Shown here piece by piece: positions 32,701 through 41,828 of a stretch of 64,000 nt of DNA. A program made the position numbers and the translations under genes. The DNA comes from Flammeovirgaceae bacterium (GTDB taxonomy: Bacteria > Bacteroidota > Bacteroidia > Cytophagales > Cyclobacteriaceae). The notes under the pieces are model-generated. The model saw only the letters and a list, made by a program, of their open reading frames with translations. It was not told where the DNA came from and searched no databases. The stretch lies in NCBI GenBank assembly GCA_016709845.1, contig JADJMA010000002.1:261501-325500 (forward strand), written 5' to 3'. The first letter of the stretch is position 1, and each line of letters begins with the position of its first letter.

Positions 32701-34382
32701 TACTTTTAAATTGTCGTAATCGGCAAACCCTTTAACAGCCTGTAGAAAATTTATTGACTTTTCTTTTACATGAATTTTACCTGTGCGCGCATCGTAATCG
32801 ATCATTCCCTTCTGCGACAGAAAATCAGCAGCCATTCGAACCTCTGATAGCGTGCGCTTGCCTTCCAATACTAAATCATATACATAAAAATCGTTGCTGC
32901 CAATTTCGTTGGCGTGGTTCACTACTAACGCCAGGGGATGAAAACTAAAGCCTTTCCCTCGCAGTTCGCGATATCCTTCGGGATCGTAAAAATCATTAGA
33001 TTCAAGAACCATAGGCGATATATTGCCACTTCCCTTTACCCAAACCGAAAGACTGTCTGATTTTAAATCCCATTTAATCTGATCGGCCGTAAAGTCTATA
33101 TCAAAATAGGAAGATGAAAAAGGGGCTTTGCGCAACTGACTCTTTTCTTTGGTTAGTACCAGTTTTTGATTTTTGTGATCATACCAAACTTCCATGGCGG
33201 GATGGACGATCGAATCGTTTTGTTGATAGATGGTAACCCGCGCGCGGGGAGATACAATCACTGAATCCTGAAATCCAAAAGTTTCGGCAATTGCCTTAAA
33301 CTTTTTATCCGTTTCTCCACGGATCTCAATCGTTGCAAGGCTACCATCGACTGAGTTGCTGTTTATTTTGTTGCCCTGCAACCCAAGCCCACCCGTGTAT
33401 TTCAATCTTTCATCACCAATCCCTTTAAATTAATAGTTGATTCGTACGATTTAAATCGTGGATAGATAGACGTTTCATGAGTTTTGTGATTAACACTTCG
33501 GAACTCAAAAACCCCTGGAACAAAGGTGGAAACCTTTCCAATATACCTAAGCTTGCCCTGCTCAGCTTTTAAGTAGGGTTGATTCGTTTTGAAATTGTAT
33601 TTGTTCAATTCGTAATAGACTGAATCGGAAGAAAGGCCAGCAGCCGACCAATCGAAACGTCCGCCTTCGCCAACAAAAAGTTTTTCGCGAAGCGCGAACA
33701 AGCCACTTGTATTTTGAAGAGACACCGAATCATAAGGAGTTGTAAAATTAAGCGTGAGCTTATCAAATTTAATTACAGGGCCATACACTTCGGGTTGTAC
33801 TATAGGTTGTTGCCAAAACGGGGCATTGTAGGATGACGTGTCTACGGGTTGTTCGTTGTATTCGGTCTGCACCGTATCCGATAGATAAACAGGCTCAAGA
33901 TAATCGAATTGATAGTTGTCGTCTACAACCTGCAACTGAAAAGCCTTATCAAAATTCAGCGCATGATGTTCAAAAAAATCGCGGCTTTGTTGAAAGAATA
34001 AATTAGCCTGTGTGATATTGTCTTTAGCTATTACTTTATCAGCCGTTGCTAAGTAGTTGGATAGTTTCGAGAGATCAGCATTTTCGATGGTGACAGCGGC
34101 TGCAATGGCTCCATAATAATTAACAAAATGGGGCCTGACTTTATAGCCTTTCTTCTTCATAAGCCGGGCCTGGCTACGAATAATATTCTGATGATCAGGA
34201 CCCATTGAACTCCAGGCCGTACTGAAAGCTGCCCCCACAGCAATTGCCTCATTGGCCTTGGTGCTTTCTAAAACTAACCGCACACTATCCTGAAAACTAT
34301 ATAGACGGGCATCGCCCGACTGGGCTAAAACGCCAGTGGTTGAGACAAGAACGATAATAATGTAGCTTAAAACCTGCTTCAC
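29701..34382 (-). CDS. Giant secreted protein of unknown function, about 1,560 aa, read as two overlapping frames
   Basis: The first part (34382-33402, 326 aa) has signal peptide MKQVLSYIIIVLVSTTGVLAQ. Its stop TGA overlaps a TTG (33405) that opens a 1,234-aa frame. Adding one T turns the junction into '...KGLVMKDLKYTGGLGLQG', so I treat them as one gene. The long part is almost wholly beta-rich with recurring short units such as 'SFSNGRMTVYGVEEFNV' and 'DLVLEGKRTLSEVRMAADFL', suggesting a long beta-solenoid or AsmA/OstA-like fold. It ends in a charged tail (SASKKKDKKKGEEDDGF). No catalytic motif is seen. Export to the periplasm or surface is likely; the job is unknown. It lies downstream of the truncated prmA. 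Confidence 0.6.
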
Positions 34383-34493
34383 GGGGTCAAAAACCTTGAA
34401 ATTCGTAAATAAATAGCGAATGTACTAATGGATGAACCTAACCTACTTAACGGAATATCGAACAGGATTGTATATCAGCAAAGGTGGACGATT

Positions 34494-35195
34494 TTAATGA
34501 TAGCGGTGCATTTCATCCATCAAAATATTCTTATTGATGTTAGCCAGAATGAGATCAAATTTTCCTGTAAGCTGCACCTCTTCAATTTTACCCTGCTGTA
34601 TGTGAATGTTTTTGCATTGGTTGTTGGCAGCGTTCTCTTCGCCATTGACCACACTCCATTCATCAATATCAAAGGCTTCTACTTCTTTCGCGCCAAGCTT
34701 AGAAGCCATAATGGATAAGATTACCGTTCCGCACCCAGCGTCCATCACTCTCTTATTGCGGTGATCCATTTTCATCTGGCGGCTAATCATCAAATGCGTG
34801 GTTTGATGATGCCCGGTGCCAAACGACATTTTAGGGGTTATAATAATTTCGTAAGGATACTTTTTTTCAATTTTATGAAATGCCGCCCGGATGAGGCATT
34901 GATCATCCACCACAATGGGGTCTACATTTTTCTCCCACTCTTCATTCCAGTTTTGTTTTGGAATTTGGCTAAACGAAAATTGTAATGGTTTTACCTGACT
35001 GTATTTCTGCTTCAAGCTTTCGAGCAAACTCTTATCAAAACCGTCTCCCTCCACATAAGCTTCGAAACCCGTTTCCGTTTCCATAAAGGTATCAAAACCG
35101 GCTTCGGCCACTTCGGCCATCAGTATTTCTGAATACTCAGGATCACAAGCTACTTGAAGGCGCGTGGAGTGCATTTCTACTTGCTGATTTTTCAA
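34494..35195 (-). CDS. prmA: Ribosomal protein L11 methyltransferase, C-terminus missing
   Basis: 233 aa from the TTG that overlaps the tpiA stop (TTGA), or 226 from the better ATG at 35174 (MHSTRLQVACDPEY). The PrmA N-domain is present, along with 'WNEEWEKNVDPIVVDD', 'TPKMSFGTGHHQTT' and 'FDLILANINKNIL' (substrate motif NxN-like). The SAM-binding loop reads 'DAGCGTVILSI' where the family has GCGTG, so a key glycine is replaced. After 'LMDEMHRYH' the final about 45 residues are absent and the frame ends. Normal length is about 275 aa. PrmA trimethylates L11. With a changed motif I and lost C-terminus, activity is doubtful unless these are assembly errors. Confidence 0.8.
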   Translation of the reverse strand: MKNQQVEMHSTRLQVACDPEYSEILMAEVAEAGFDTFMETETGFEAYVEGDGFDKSLLESLKQKYSQVKPLQFSFSQIPKQNWNEEWEKNVDPIVVDDQCLIRAAFHKIEKKYPYEIIITPKMSFGTGHHQTTHLMISRQMKMDHRNKRVMDAGCGTVILSIMASKLGAKEVEAFDIDEWSVVNGEENAANNQCKNIHIQQGKIEEVQLTGKFDLILANINKNILMDEMHRYH

Positions 35196-35950
35196 ATCGC
35201 TTTAACAATCTCAACAAACTCCCGGCTCTTCAGCGAAGCACCACCAACCAAACCACCATCTACATCTGCGCAAGCGAAAAGTTCTTTGGCATTATCAGCC
35301 TTTACACTACCGCCATAAAGAATCGAAATCTCTTCGGCAACAGCGCCATACTTAGAGGCAAGATGCTTGCGAATAACCGCGTGCATATCCTGTGCTTGTT
35401 GCGAGGTGGCGGTTTTGCCCGTGCCAATAGCCCAAACAGGTTCGTAGGCAATCACAACTTTTTTCAACGCTTCGGCTGATAAATGAAAAAGACTTTCTTC
35501 TACTTGTTGTTTAACTAATTGCTCATGCGTTCCCTTCTCACGAATCTCAAGCGGTTCGCCACAACAAAATATTGGGGTTAGCAAAGCAGCCAGCGCTTTA
35601 TCAACCTTAGTAGCAAGTAACTTGCCATCTTCACCAAAATATTGTCTGCGCTCGCTGTGGCCGATAATAACGTATGGAACATTCATTGACTTTAACATAG
35701 AGACAGATGTCTCGCCCGTATAGGCACCGGCATCATGTTCGCTGCAATTTTGGGCACCAACCGAAATGCGTTTGTTAGAACCCAGTTGCTGGTTTACAGG
35801 ATGTAAATAGGGAAACGGAGTGCATAGCACCACTTTCACATTTCCTTTCACTTCATCGGCTATCATCCCTATAAGTTCCGAAGTTAACGCTTGGGCTTCT
35901 TCCAGCGTTTTATTCATTTTCCAGTTACCCGCTACAATTTTGTTACGCAT
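35192..35950 (-). CDS. tpiA: Triosephosphate isomerase
   Basis: 252 aa, full length. Active-site residues are all present: Lys in 'GNWKMNKT', His in 'VIIGHSERRQYF', Glu in 'IAYEPVWAIGTGKTA', and the phosphate-binding 'LYGGSVKADN' and 'GLVGGASL'. It interconverts dihydroxyacetone phosphate and glyceraldehyde-3-phosphate in the cytosol. The stop overlaps the prmA start by 4 nt, implying coupled translation. The DUF6702 gene lies 12 nt upstream, and all three are probably driven by the promoter at 36477-36507. Confidence 0.97.
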   Translation of the reverse strand: MRNKIVAGNWKMNKTLEEAQALTSELIGMIADEVKGNVKVVLCTPFPYLHPVNQQLGSNKRISVGAQNCSEHDAGAYTGETSVSMLKSMNVPYVIIGHSERRQYFGEDGKLLATKVDKALAALLTPIFCCGEPLEIREKGTHEQLVKQQVEESLFHLSAEALKKVVIAYEPVWAIGTGKTATSQQAQDMHAVIRKHLASKYGAVAEEISILYGGSVKADNAKELFACADVDGGLVGGASLKSREFVEIVKAI

Positions 35951-35962
35951 CGCTATTAAAAT

Positions 35963-36448
35963 TTATTTTGAATTAAAGGTGAGAATACCAGAAGACTTAT
36001 CGCGTGTTAAACGCATACTTTTTACAGGTTCCTTATAGGTTACGTGTACGAGGTTAGACTGATCATCATGTATTTCCATGATAACTTCGTTTTTCACTTC
36101 TATTGTACTAAATTTTTTAACATTCTCAATTTCGATGTAACAAATCACTGCGGGGTCTTCCCGTTCAAATCCTAAAAAATTCACTTTCTGTAATTTGCCA
36201 TCTAGTTTTACTGAGAAGCGTTTTAGAACGTAATCGCTGATAAGTTGCTCGGTTGTTTGGCTTGGTCCAGGTTGTAACAAATCAAGTTCCGGTTGATTTA
36301 ATTGATTACGAATCGACAGCTCGAGATCATCCAAAAAGATGCGCGAAGTTATCTGTAATGCTTTGTCTTTTTCGCTATAGTTGATTTCGGATACCGAAAG
36401 ATGAATCGGATGCAATAAAAGATAGAAAGTGTATAAGAGGGTAATCAT
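35963..36448 (-). CDS. DUF6702 family protein
   Basis: 161 aa with a short hydrophobic N-terminus (MITLLYTFYLLLHPIHLS) that is either a signal peptide or an anchor. The motif 'HPIHLSVSEINYSEKDKALQI' and the segment 'SRIFLDDLELSIRNQLNQ' are characteristic of DUF6702 proteins of Bacteroidota, which often sit next to M1 peptidase and HupE-like genes, as here. Beta-rich and probably periplasmic. Function unknown. It is divergent from the HupE/UreJ-like gene at 36546. Confidence 0.75.
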   Translation of the reverse strand: MITLLYTFYLLLHPIHLSVSEINYSEKDKALQITSRIFLDDLELSIRNQLNQPELDLLQPGPSQTTEQLISDYVLKRFSVKLDGKLQKVNFLGFEREDPAVICYIEIENVKKFSTIEVKNEVIMEIHDDQSNLVHVTYKEPVKSMRLTRDKSSGILTFNSK

Positions 36449-36476
36449 GTAGTAGTCATCGCCAAAATCGTGCCGT

Positions 36477-36507
36477 CAAAATTAGTTCTAATTGCCCTAA
36501 ATCAAAA
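36477..36507 (-). promoter_or_regulatory. Promoter for the DUF6702-tpiA-prmA operon
   Basis: On the - strand TTTTG is followed after 18 nt by TAATTTTG, a good match to the Bacteroidota -33/-7 elements. The -7 box ends 29 nt before the DUF6702 start codon, a normal leader length. Confidence 0.6.
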
Positions 36508-36545
36508 TTAAGATTATACTTGTAGCCCATTTTAAAGGTAGCTGG

Positions 36546-37133
36546 ATGAGTGAGTTTGCGTTGTATTTTGGCTTGGGTAAAGATCACATCTTAGATTATG
36601 TAAACGGATATGATCATATTCTGTTTGTTCTCGCCCTTTGTGCGGTGTATTTGATCCGCGATTGGAAAAAAATTCTTATCCTCGTCACGGCATTTACCAT
36701 CGGGCATTCTATCACCCTGGCGCTGGCTACACTTAACATTATTAATTTCCCTGGTAATATTATTGAATTCTTAATACCCCTCACCATTTTTATTACCGCT
36801 GCGGGCAATTTATTTAAAGAGGACTCCACTTTAATCCCGGCCAAGGTTCAAATCAATTATTTCTTTGCCCTCTTTTTTGGATTTATCCATGGGCTCGGCT
36901 TTTCAAATTTTCTTCGGGCATTACTGGGGAAAAACGAGAATATTGTATCCCCGTTATTTGCCTTTAATCTTGGTTTAGAGTTAGGTCAAATAATTGTGGT
37001 CGTTATTTTTCTTGTGATCAGTTTTGTTTTAGTAGACTTATTAAAAGTTTCGCGCAGAGATTTAAAATTGGTATTGTCAGCAGCGATAGCGGGCATTGCA
37101 CTTGTACTCATGAAAGACCGGATTTTTTGGTAG
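36546..37133 (+). CDS. HupE/UreJ-family membrane protein
   Basis: 195 aa, about six transmembrane helices. The motif 'GYDHILFVLALCAVYLIRDW' carries the conserved Asp-His of HupE/UreJ; 'FTIGHSITLALATLNI' and 'GFIHGLGFSNFLRALL' add the further conserved histidines. Family members are linked to nickel or other metal uptake, but in Bacteroidota this copy is usually paired with DUF6702 and M1 peptidases and not with hydrogenase or urease, which are absent here. So metal transport is only a hypothesis. It lies 36 nt before the first M1 gene and may be co-transcribed. Confidence 0.85.
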   Translation: MSEFALYFGLGKDHILDYVNGYDHILFVLALCAVYLIRDWKKILILVTAFTIGHSITLALATLNIINFPGNIIEFLIPLTIFITAAGNLFKEDSTLIPAKVQINYFFALFFGFIHGLGFSNFLRALLGKNENIVSPLFAFNLGLELGQIIVVVIFLVISFVLVDLLKVSRRDLKLVLSAAIAGIALVLMKDRIFW

Positions 37134-37169
37134 ATATAAACTCAAATTAATTACGCTAACCTCGATACT

Positions 37170-39386
37170 ATGAATAAACTATTTGCATTCGTCTTAATCC
37201 TTTTCGTTTTTCCACTTGGTGCCCAGGATTGGAAAGGTAAATTCGAACAACTTGGTCAACAATTACCAACTCCCAATGAGTATCGCTCAGGATCAGGCTC
37301 ACCCGGCCCCAAATACTGGCAACAAAAAGCCGACTATGAAATTTCCGTTGAACTCAATGATGCCAACCAAAGCATTAGTGGTACAGAAAAAATTACCTAC
37401 CACAACAACTCTCCCGATGTATTAAAGTATCTATGGGTGCAGTTGGATCAAAATCTTTATGAAAAAGAAAGTAACACAGGCAAGACAAGCAATAATTCTA
37501 TTAAGGATTCCGTAGCAGCCAAAACGATGGCAGGGCAACTAAGTCTTTACGATTTTGTTGGCGGCTATAAGATTGCTTCCGTTAAAGATGCAGCTGGCAA
37601 TCCTTTAAAACATACCATCAATAAAACGATGATGCGGGTTGATCTGCCTCAACCTTTAAAATCCGGAGATCATGTCAGCTTTCAGATAGCCTGGTCATAC
37701 AACATTAACGATCGCAACTTTCAAGGCGGGCGAAGTGGATACGAATACTTTCCTGCTGAAGACAATTACGTTTATACCGTTGCTCAGTTCTTTCCACGCA
37801 TGTGCGTTTACGATGATGTAGTAGGTTGGCAGAACAAACAGTTTTTGGGGCGCTCAGAATTTACCTTACCCTTTGGAGATTATAAAGTTTCGATCACCGT
37901 GCCTGCCGACCATGTTGTTGCGGCTACGGGTATGATAAAAAATCCGCAACAGGTACTTTCTAAAACAGAGATTGAGCGATTTGAAAAAGCTAAAACAACT
38001 TTTGATAAACCTGTAGTTATTGTTACGCAAGACGAAGCCGTTGCCAAGGAAAAAACAAAATCAAAAGAGAAAAAGACCTGGCAATTTGAAGCTACTAACG
38101 TGCGCGATTTTGCCTTTGCTACCTCAAGAAAATTTATTTGGGATGCCATGTCAGTAAAGCTTGGAACCACTACTCCATTGGCCATGTCGTATTATCCTAA
38201 AGAAGGTAATCCGCTTTGGGAGAAGGAATCTACGTTTGCAGTAAAAAACACTTTAGAGGTTTATTCCAAATTCACTATTGATTTCCCGTATCCACAAGCA
38301 ACTTCAGTGCATGCTGCATCTATAGGCATGGAGTATCCAATGATATGTTTCAATTTCGGTCGTCCTAATAAAGATGGCACGTATACCAATCAAATCTTGC
38401 AGCGCATGTTGGGGGTAGTTATACACGAAGTAGGTCATAATTTTTTTCCTATGATTATTAACAGTGATGAGCGTCAAACTACCTGGATGGATGAAGGTGT
38501 TGATAGTTTTGTTCAATTGCTTACCGAGCTGGAACGCTATCCTCAATTGGATTGGAGTCGCGGCAGGCCAGCGGGTATTGTGCCCTACATGAAAGGCGAT
38601 AAAGAAATGATGCGCCCCTTAATGACGAGCGGAGAACAAGTTGTGCAATCAGGTTCTGAACAATATGCCAAAGCGGCAACAGCATTGTTCATCCTACGCG
38701 AAACGGTTATGGGCCCCGAGCTATTTGACCGATCCTTTAAGGAATATGCGCAGCGATGGGCTTTTAAACATCCTAAGCCTTCTGACTTTTTCCGAACCAT
38801 GGAAGATGCTTCCGCGGTAGATCTGGATTGGTTTTGGAGAGGCTGGTTTTATACTACTGATAATTGCGACATGACGTTGGACGAAGTGAAGTGGTTTAAA
38901 GTACGCAAAGACCAAACAACATTAGAAAACAAAACCAAATCGGCAACAAAAGGAGATCTGGCAACCAAACAAGGGGATGCGAAGCCAAACGACTTTAGTC
39001 AAGGACCTCAATATTTTAGTGTACTCCCAACCGATAGCCAATTGTATAGTGAGTTTGCCAACCGACTGGATGATAAGGCTGTGATTTCTAAAATGGAGAA
39101 TAAGAACTTTTATGAAATAACACTAACCAACAAAGGCGGCTTGGTAATGCCTGTTATTATTGAATGGACATACAAGGATGGCAGCAAAGAGATTGAGCGT
39201 TTACCGGCAGAAATCTGGAGGCTTAACGAAACAAAAGTTACCAAGGTGTTTGAGAAAGATAAAGAAGTGGTAAACGTTGTTATCGATCCCTTAAAAGAAA
39301 CCGCTGATATTAACATCGGGGATAACATGTTCCCCCGTGTAGTTCAGCCAAATAAATTTGATGAATTAAAAAAGAAAACGAATTAA
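37170..39386 (+). CDS. M1-family metallopeptidase, tandem copy 1
   Basis: 738 aa with signal peptide MNKLFAFVLILFVFPLGAQ. The N-terminal beta domain contains 'YWQQKADYEISVELND'. The catalytic domain has the M1 zinc site 'HEVGHNFFPMIINSDERQ' followed by 'MDEG': HExxH, 18 residues, then the third ligand Glu. The usual GAMEN exopeptidase motif appears as 'IGMEYPMI' in this branch. A C-terminal beta domain with 'KNFYEITLTNKGGLVMPVII' follows. It should cleave N-terminal residues from peptides outside the cytoplasm. It is the first of three head-to-tail paralogues; C-terminal segments are nearly identical to copy 2. Confidence 0.92.
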   Translation: MNKLFAFVLILFVFPLGAQDWKGKFEQLGQQLPTPNEYRSGSGSPGPKYWQQKADYEISVELNDANQSISGTEKITYHNNSPDVLKYLWVQLDQNLYEKESNTGKTSNNSIKDSVAAKTMAGQLSLYDFVGGYKIASVKDAAGNPLKHTINKTMMRVDLPQPLKSGDHVSFQIAWSYNINDRNFQGGRSGYEYFPAEDNYVYTVAQFFPRMCVYDDVVGWQNKQFLGRSEFTLPFGDYKVSITVPADHVVAATGMIKNPQQVLSKTEIERFEKAKTTFDKPVVIVTQDEAVAKEKTKSKEKKTWQFEATNVRDFAFATSRKFIWDAMSVKLGTTTPLAMSYYPKEGNPLWEKESTFAVKNTLEVYSKFTIDFPYPQATSVHAASIGMEYPMICFNFGRPNKDGTYTNQILQRMLGVVIHEVGHNFFPMIINSDERQTTWMDEGVDSFVQLLTELERYPQLDWSRGRPAGIVPYMKGDKEMMRPLMTSGEQVVQSGSEQYAKAATALFILRETVMGPELFDRSFKEYAQRWAFKHPKPSDFFRTMEDASAVDLDWFWRGWFYTTDNCDMTLDEVKWFKVRKDQTTLENKTKSATKGDLATKQGDAKPNDFSQGPQYFSVLPTDSQLYSEFANRLDDKAVISKMENKNFYEITLTNKGGLVMPVIIEWTYKDGSKEIERLPAEIWRLNETKVTKVFEKDKEVVNVVIDPLKETADINIGDNMFPRVVQPNKFDELKKKTN

Positions 39387-39479
39387 AAACTGATTACATC
39401 CATATTCCTTGGCGGGATTGTTTACAAGTGGTTACACCCATTTGAAAAACCTGCCTATTTTTGAACAATAAATACTGTT

Positions 39480-41717
39480 ATGAATAAATTGATTATATCT
39501 TTCATCCTACTCGTAGTTGCGGTGCCCTTAGCAGCGCAAAACTGGCAAGGAAAATTTGAGCAACTCGGCCAACAACTGCCCACACCAAACGAATATCGTT
39601 CGGCTTCGGGTGCTCCAGGTGCCCAGTACTGGCAACAAAAAGCCGACTACGTGATTGATGCCGAGCTTAATGATCAGAATCAAAGCATTACCGGTTCAGA
39701 AGTGATAACCTACTTTAATAATTCACCCGATGCTCTCACTTACCTGTGGTTGCAACTCGATCAAAATATTAATGCGAAAGGAAACAATACGGCTAAATCC
39801 ACAAACAATTCTGTTAAAGATTCTGTCGATGCTAAAACCATGGCCGCTACACTTGATCTCTATGATTTTGATGGTGGACACAAAATAAAGTCTGTTAAAG
39901 ATGCTTCGGGTAAAGCTCTTCCTTACACAATCAATCAAACCATGATGCGCATTGATTTGCCTAAGGCGCTGGCAGCCGGACAAAAAATGTCATTTTCTGT
40001 AGAGTGGTCATTTAAAATTAACGACCGCATGAAAGGGGTAACGCCCAATGATGGACGCAGTGGCATGGAATACTTTCCGCAAGAAGACAATTATCTCTAC
40101 ATCATTGCACAATGGTTCCCGCGTATGTGTGTATACGATGATGTGAATGGCTGGCAGAACAAACAGTTTTTGGGACAGGGGGAATTCACATTAACCTTTG
40201 GAAATTATCAGGTTAACCTTACTGTGCCGGCCGATCATATTGTGGGCGGAACCGGTATGGTGCAAAATCTGAAAGAGGTACTGACGGCAGAACAATATGC
40301 GCGCTTTGAAAAAGCTAAAACTACTTTCGATAAACCGGTAGTCATTTGTACTCAGCAAGAAGCCATGCAACGCGAAAAATCAAAATCAACAGCAAAAAAA
40401 ACCTGGCGATTTACAGCCGAAAATGTTCGTGATTTTGCATTTGCCACATCCCGTAAGTTTATTTGGGATGCCATGGCTGTAAAGGTGGGCGATAAAACGC
40501 CATTGGCTATGTCTTATTATCCCAAAGAAGGGAATCCGCTTTGGGAACAGGAATCAACACTTGCCGTTAAGCACACCATAGTTACTTATTCAAAGTATTC
40601 ATTAAACTATCCGTATCCACAGGCGACCTCCGTACATGCTGCCTCGCTGGGCATGGAGTATCCAATGATTTGCTTCAACTTTGGTAGACCCAATGCGGAT
40701 GGCACCGTTTCCGATCGCGTAAGGTGGGGAATGATTGGTGTTATCATCCATGAGGTGGGACACAATTTCTTCCCGATGATTATTAATAATGATGAACGCC
40801 AGTGGACCTGGATGGATGAAGGTGTAAATACCTTTGTGCAGTATCGCACCGAGGTTGAGAACTATCCGGATAAACCAATAGGCAGAGGCCCGGCTGCGAA
40901 CATCGTTCCTTATATGAAAGGTGACCCTACGTTACAACGTCCACTAATGGTTAATTCCGAATCGGTGGTGCGTTCTAATTTTGGAAATGAGCAGTATGCT
41001 AAGTGCGCTACGGCACTCAACATATTACGCGAAACCGTAATGGGCCCTGAGTTATTTGATCAGGCCTTTAAAGAATATGCAGAACGCTGGGCGTTTAAAC
41101 ATCCAAAACCAGCTGATTTCTTCCGGACTATGGAAGATGCTTCAGCCGTTGATCTCGATTGGTTTTGGCGCGGCTGGTTTTATACCACCGACAATTGCGA
41201 TGTATCTGTGGATGATGTTAAATGGTTTAAGGTTAGTAAGACTCAGGCTACCGTAGAAAATAAAACTAAAACGGCTACCAAAGGTGACCTTGCCGCTAAA
41301 AATGATGGGAAGAAGCCAGCTGATTTCAGTGAAGGCCCACAATATTTCAGCGTTATCCCAACGGATAACCGGATGTATGGGGAGTTTGCAAATCGGTTAG
41401 ACGATAAGGCTATGATTTCAAAAATGGAAACGAAGAATTTCTATGAAATCACACTTTCAAACAAGGGCGGATTAATTATGCCGGTAATCATTGAATGGAC
41501 ATTTAAAGACGGAAGTAAAGAAATTGAAAGGCTTCCTGCCGAAATCTGGCGTTTAAATGAAACCCGTGTAACAAAAGTTTTTGCGAAAGACAAAGAAGTA
41601 GTTAATGTAGTAATTGATCCCCTAAAGGAAACAGCTGATATCAGCATTGAAAACAATGTATTCCCTAAAGTTGCCCAGCCTGATAAGTTTAGTGAATTGA
41701 AGAAAAAGGGGAAATAG
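39480..41717 (+). CDS. M1-family metallopeptidase, tandem copy 2
   Basis: 745 aa, intact, signal peptide MNKLIISFILLVVAVPLAAQ. Closely related to copy 1: the same mature start 'NWQGKFEQLGQQLPTPNEYR', the same zinc site 'HEVGHNFFPMIINNDERQ' and then 'MDEG', and the same '...KDKEVVNVVIDPLKETADI' end. Differences concentrate in loops around residues 170-190 and 475-515, which could affect specificity. A TATTTTTG box at 39456-39463 lies just upstream without a clear -33 element, so it may have its own promoter. It is followed by a strong terminator. Confidence 0.93.
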   Translation: MNKLIISFILLVVAVPLAAQNWQGKFEQLGQQLPTPNEYRSASGAPGAQYWQQKADYVIDAELNDQNQSITGSEVITYFNNSPDALTYLWLQLDQNINAKGNNTAKSTNNSVKDSVDAKTMAATLDLYDFDGGHKIKSVKDASGKALPYTINQTMMRIDLPKALAAGQKMSFSVEWSFKINDRMKGVTPNDGRSGMEYFPQEDNYLYIIAQWFPRMCVYDDVNGWQNKQFLGQGEFTLTFGNYQVNLTVPADHIVGGTGMVQNLKEVLTAEQYARFEKAKTTFDKPVVICTQQEAMQREKSKSTAKKTWRFTAENVRDFAFATSRKFIWDAMAVKVGDKTPLAMSYYPKEGNPLWEQESTLAVKHTIVTYSKYSLNYPYPQATSVHAASLGMEYPMICFNFGRPNADGTVSDRVRWGMIGVIIHEVGHNFFPMIINNDERQWTWMDEGVNTFVQYRTEVENYPDKPIGRGPAANIVPYMKGDPTLQRPLMVNSESVVRSNFGNEQYAKCATALNILRETVMGPELFDQAFKEYAERWAFKHPKPADFFRTMEDASAVDLDWFWRGWFYTTDNCDVSVDDVKWFKVSKTQATVENKTKTATKGDLAAKNDGKKPADFSEGPQYFSVIPTDNRMYGEFANRLDDKAMISKMETKNFYEITLSNKGGLIMPVIIEWTFKDGSKEIERLPAEIWRLNETRVTKVFAKDKEVVNVVIDPLKETADISIENNVFPKVAQPDKFSELKKKGK

Positions 41718-41765
41718 TCCCTTTGCTATGTTCCTTTAACGGGAATACTTAGATTATATAATTAA

Positions 41766-41796
41766 CCAGTGGAAGAGTATTCCACTGGCTTTTTTA
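41766..41796 (+). terminator. Rho-independent terminator after M1 copy 2
   Basis: CCAGTGGAA, a GAGTA loop and TTCCACTGG form a perfect 9-bp stem followed by CTTTTTTAATTTT. It separates copy 2 from copy 3, so copy 3 needs its own promoter; TAATTTTG at 41795-41802 is a possible -7 element. Confidence 0.88.
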
Positions 41797-41828
41797 ATTT
41801 TGTCCCTTGAATTTTTTAACTCCTTCTC

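Noticed and set aside
33402..33405. TTGA overlap as programmed frameshift or coupled start
   Set aside because: Possible, but adding one T gives continuous sequence, and many other breaks in this window have the same simple cause.
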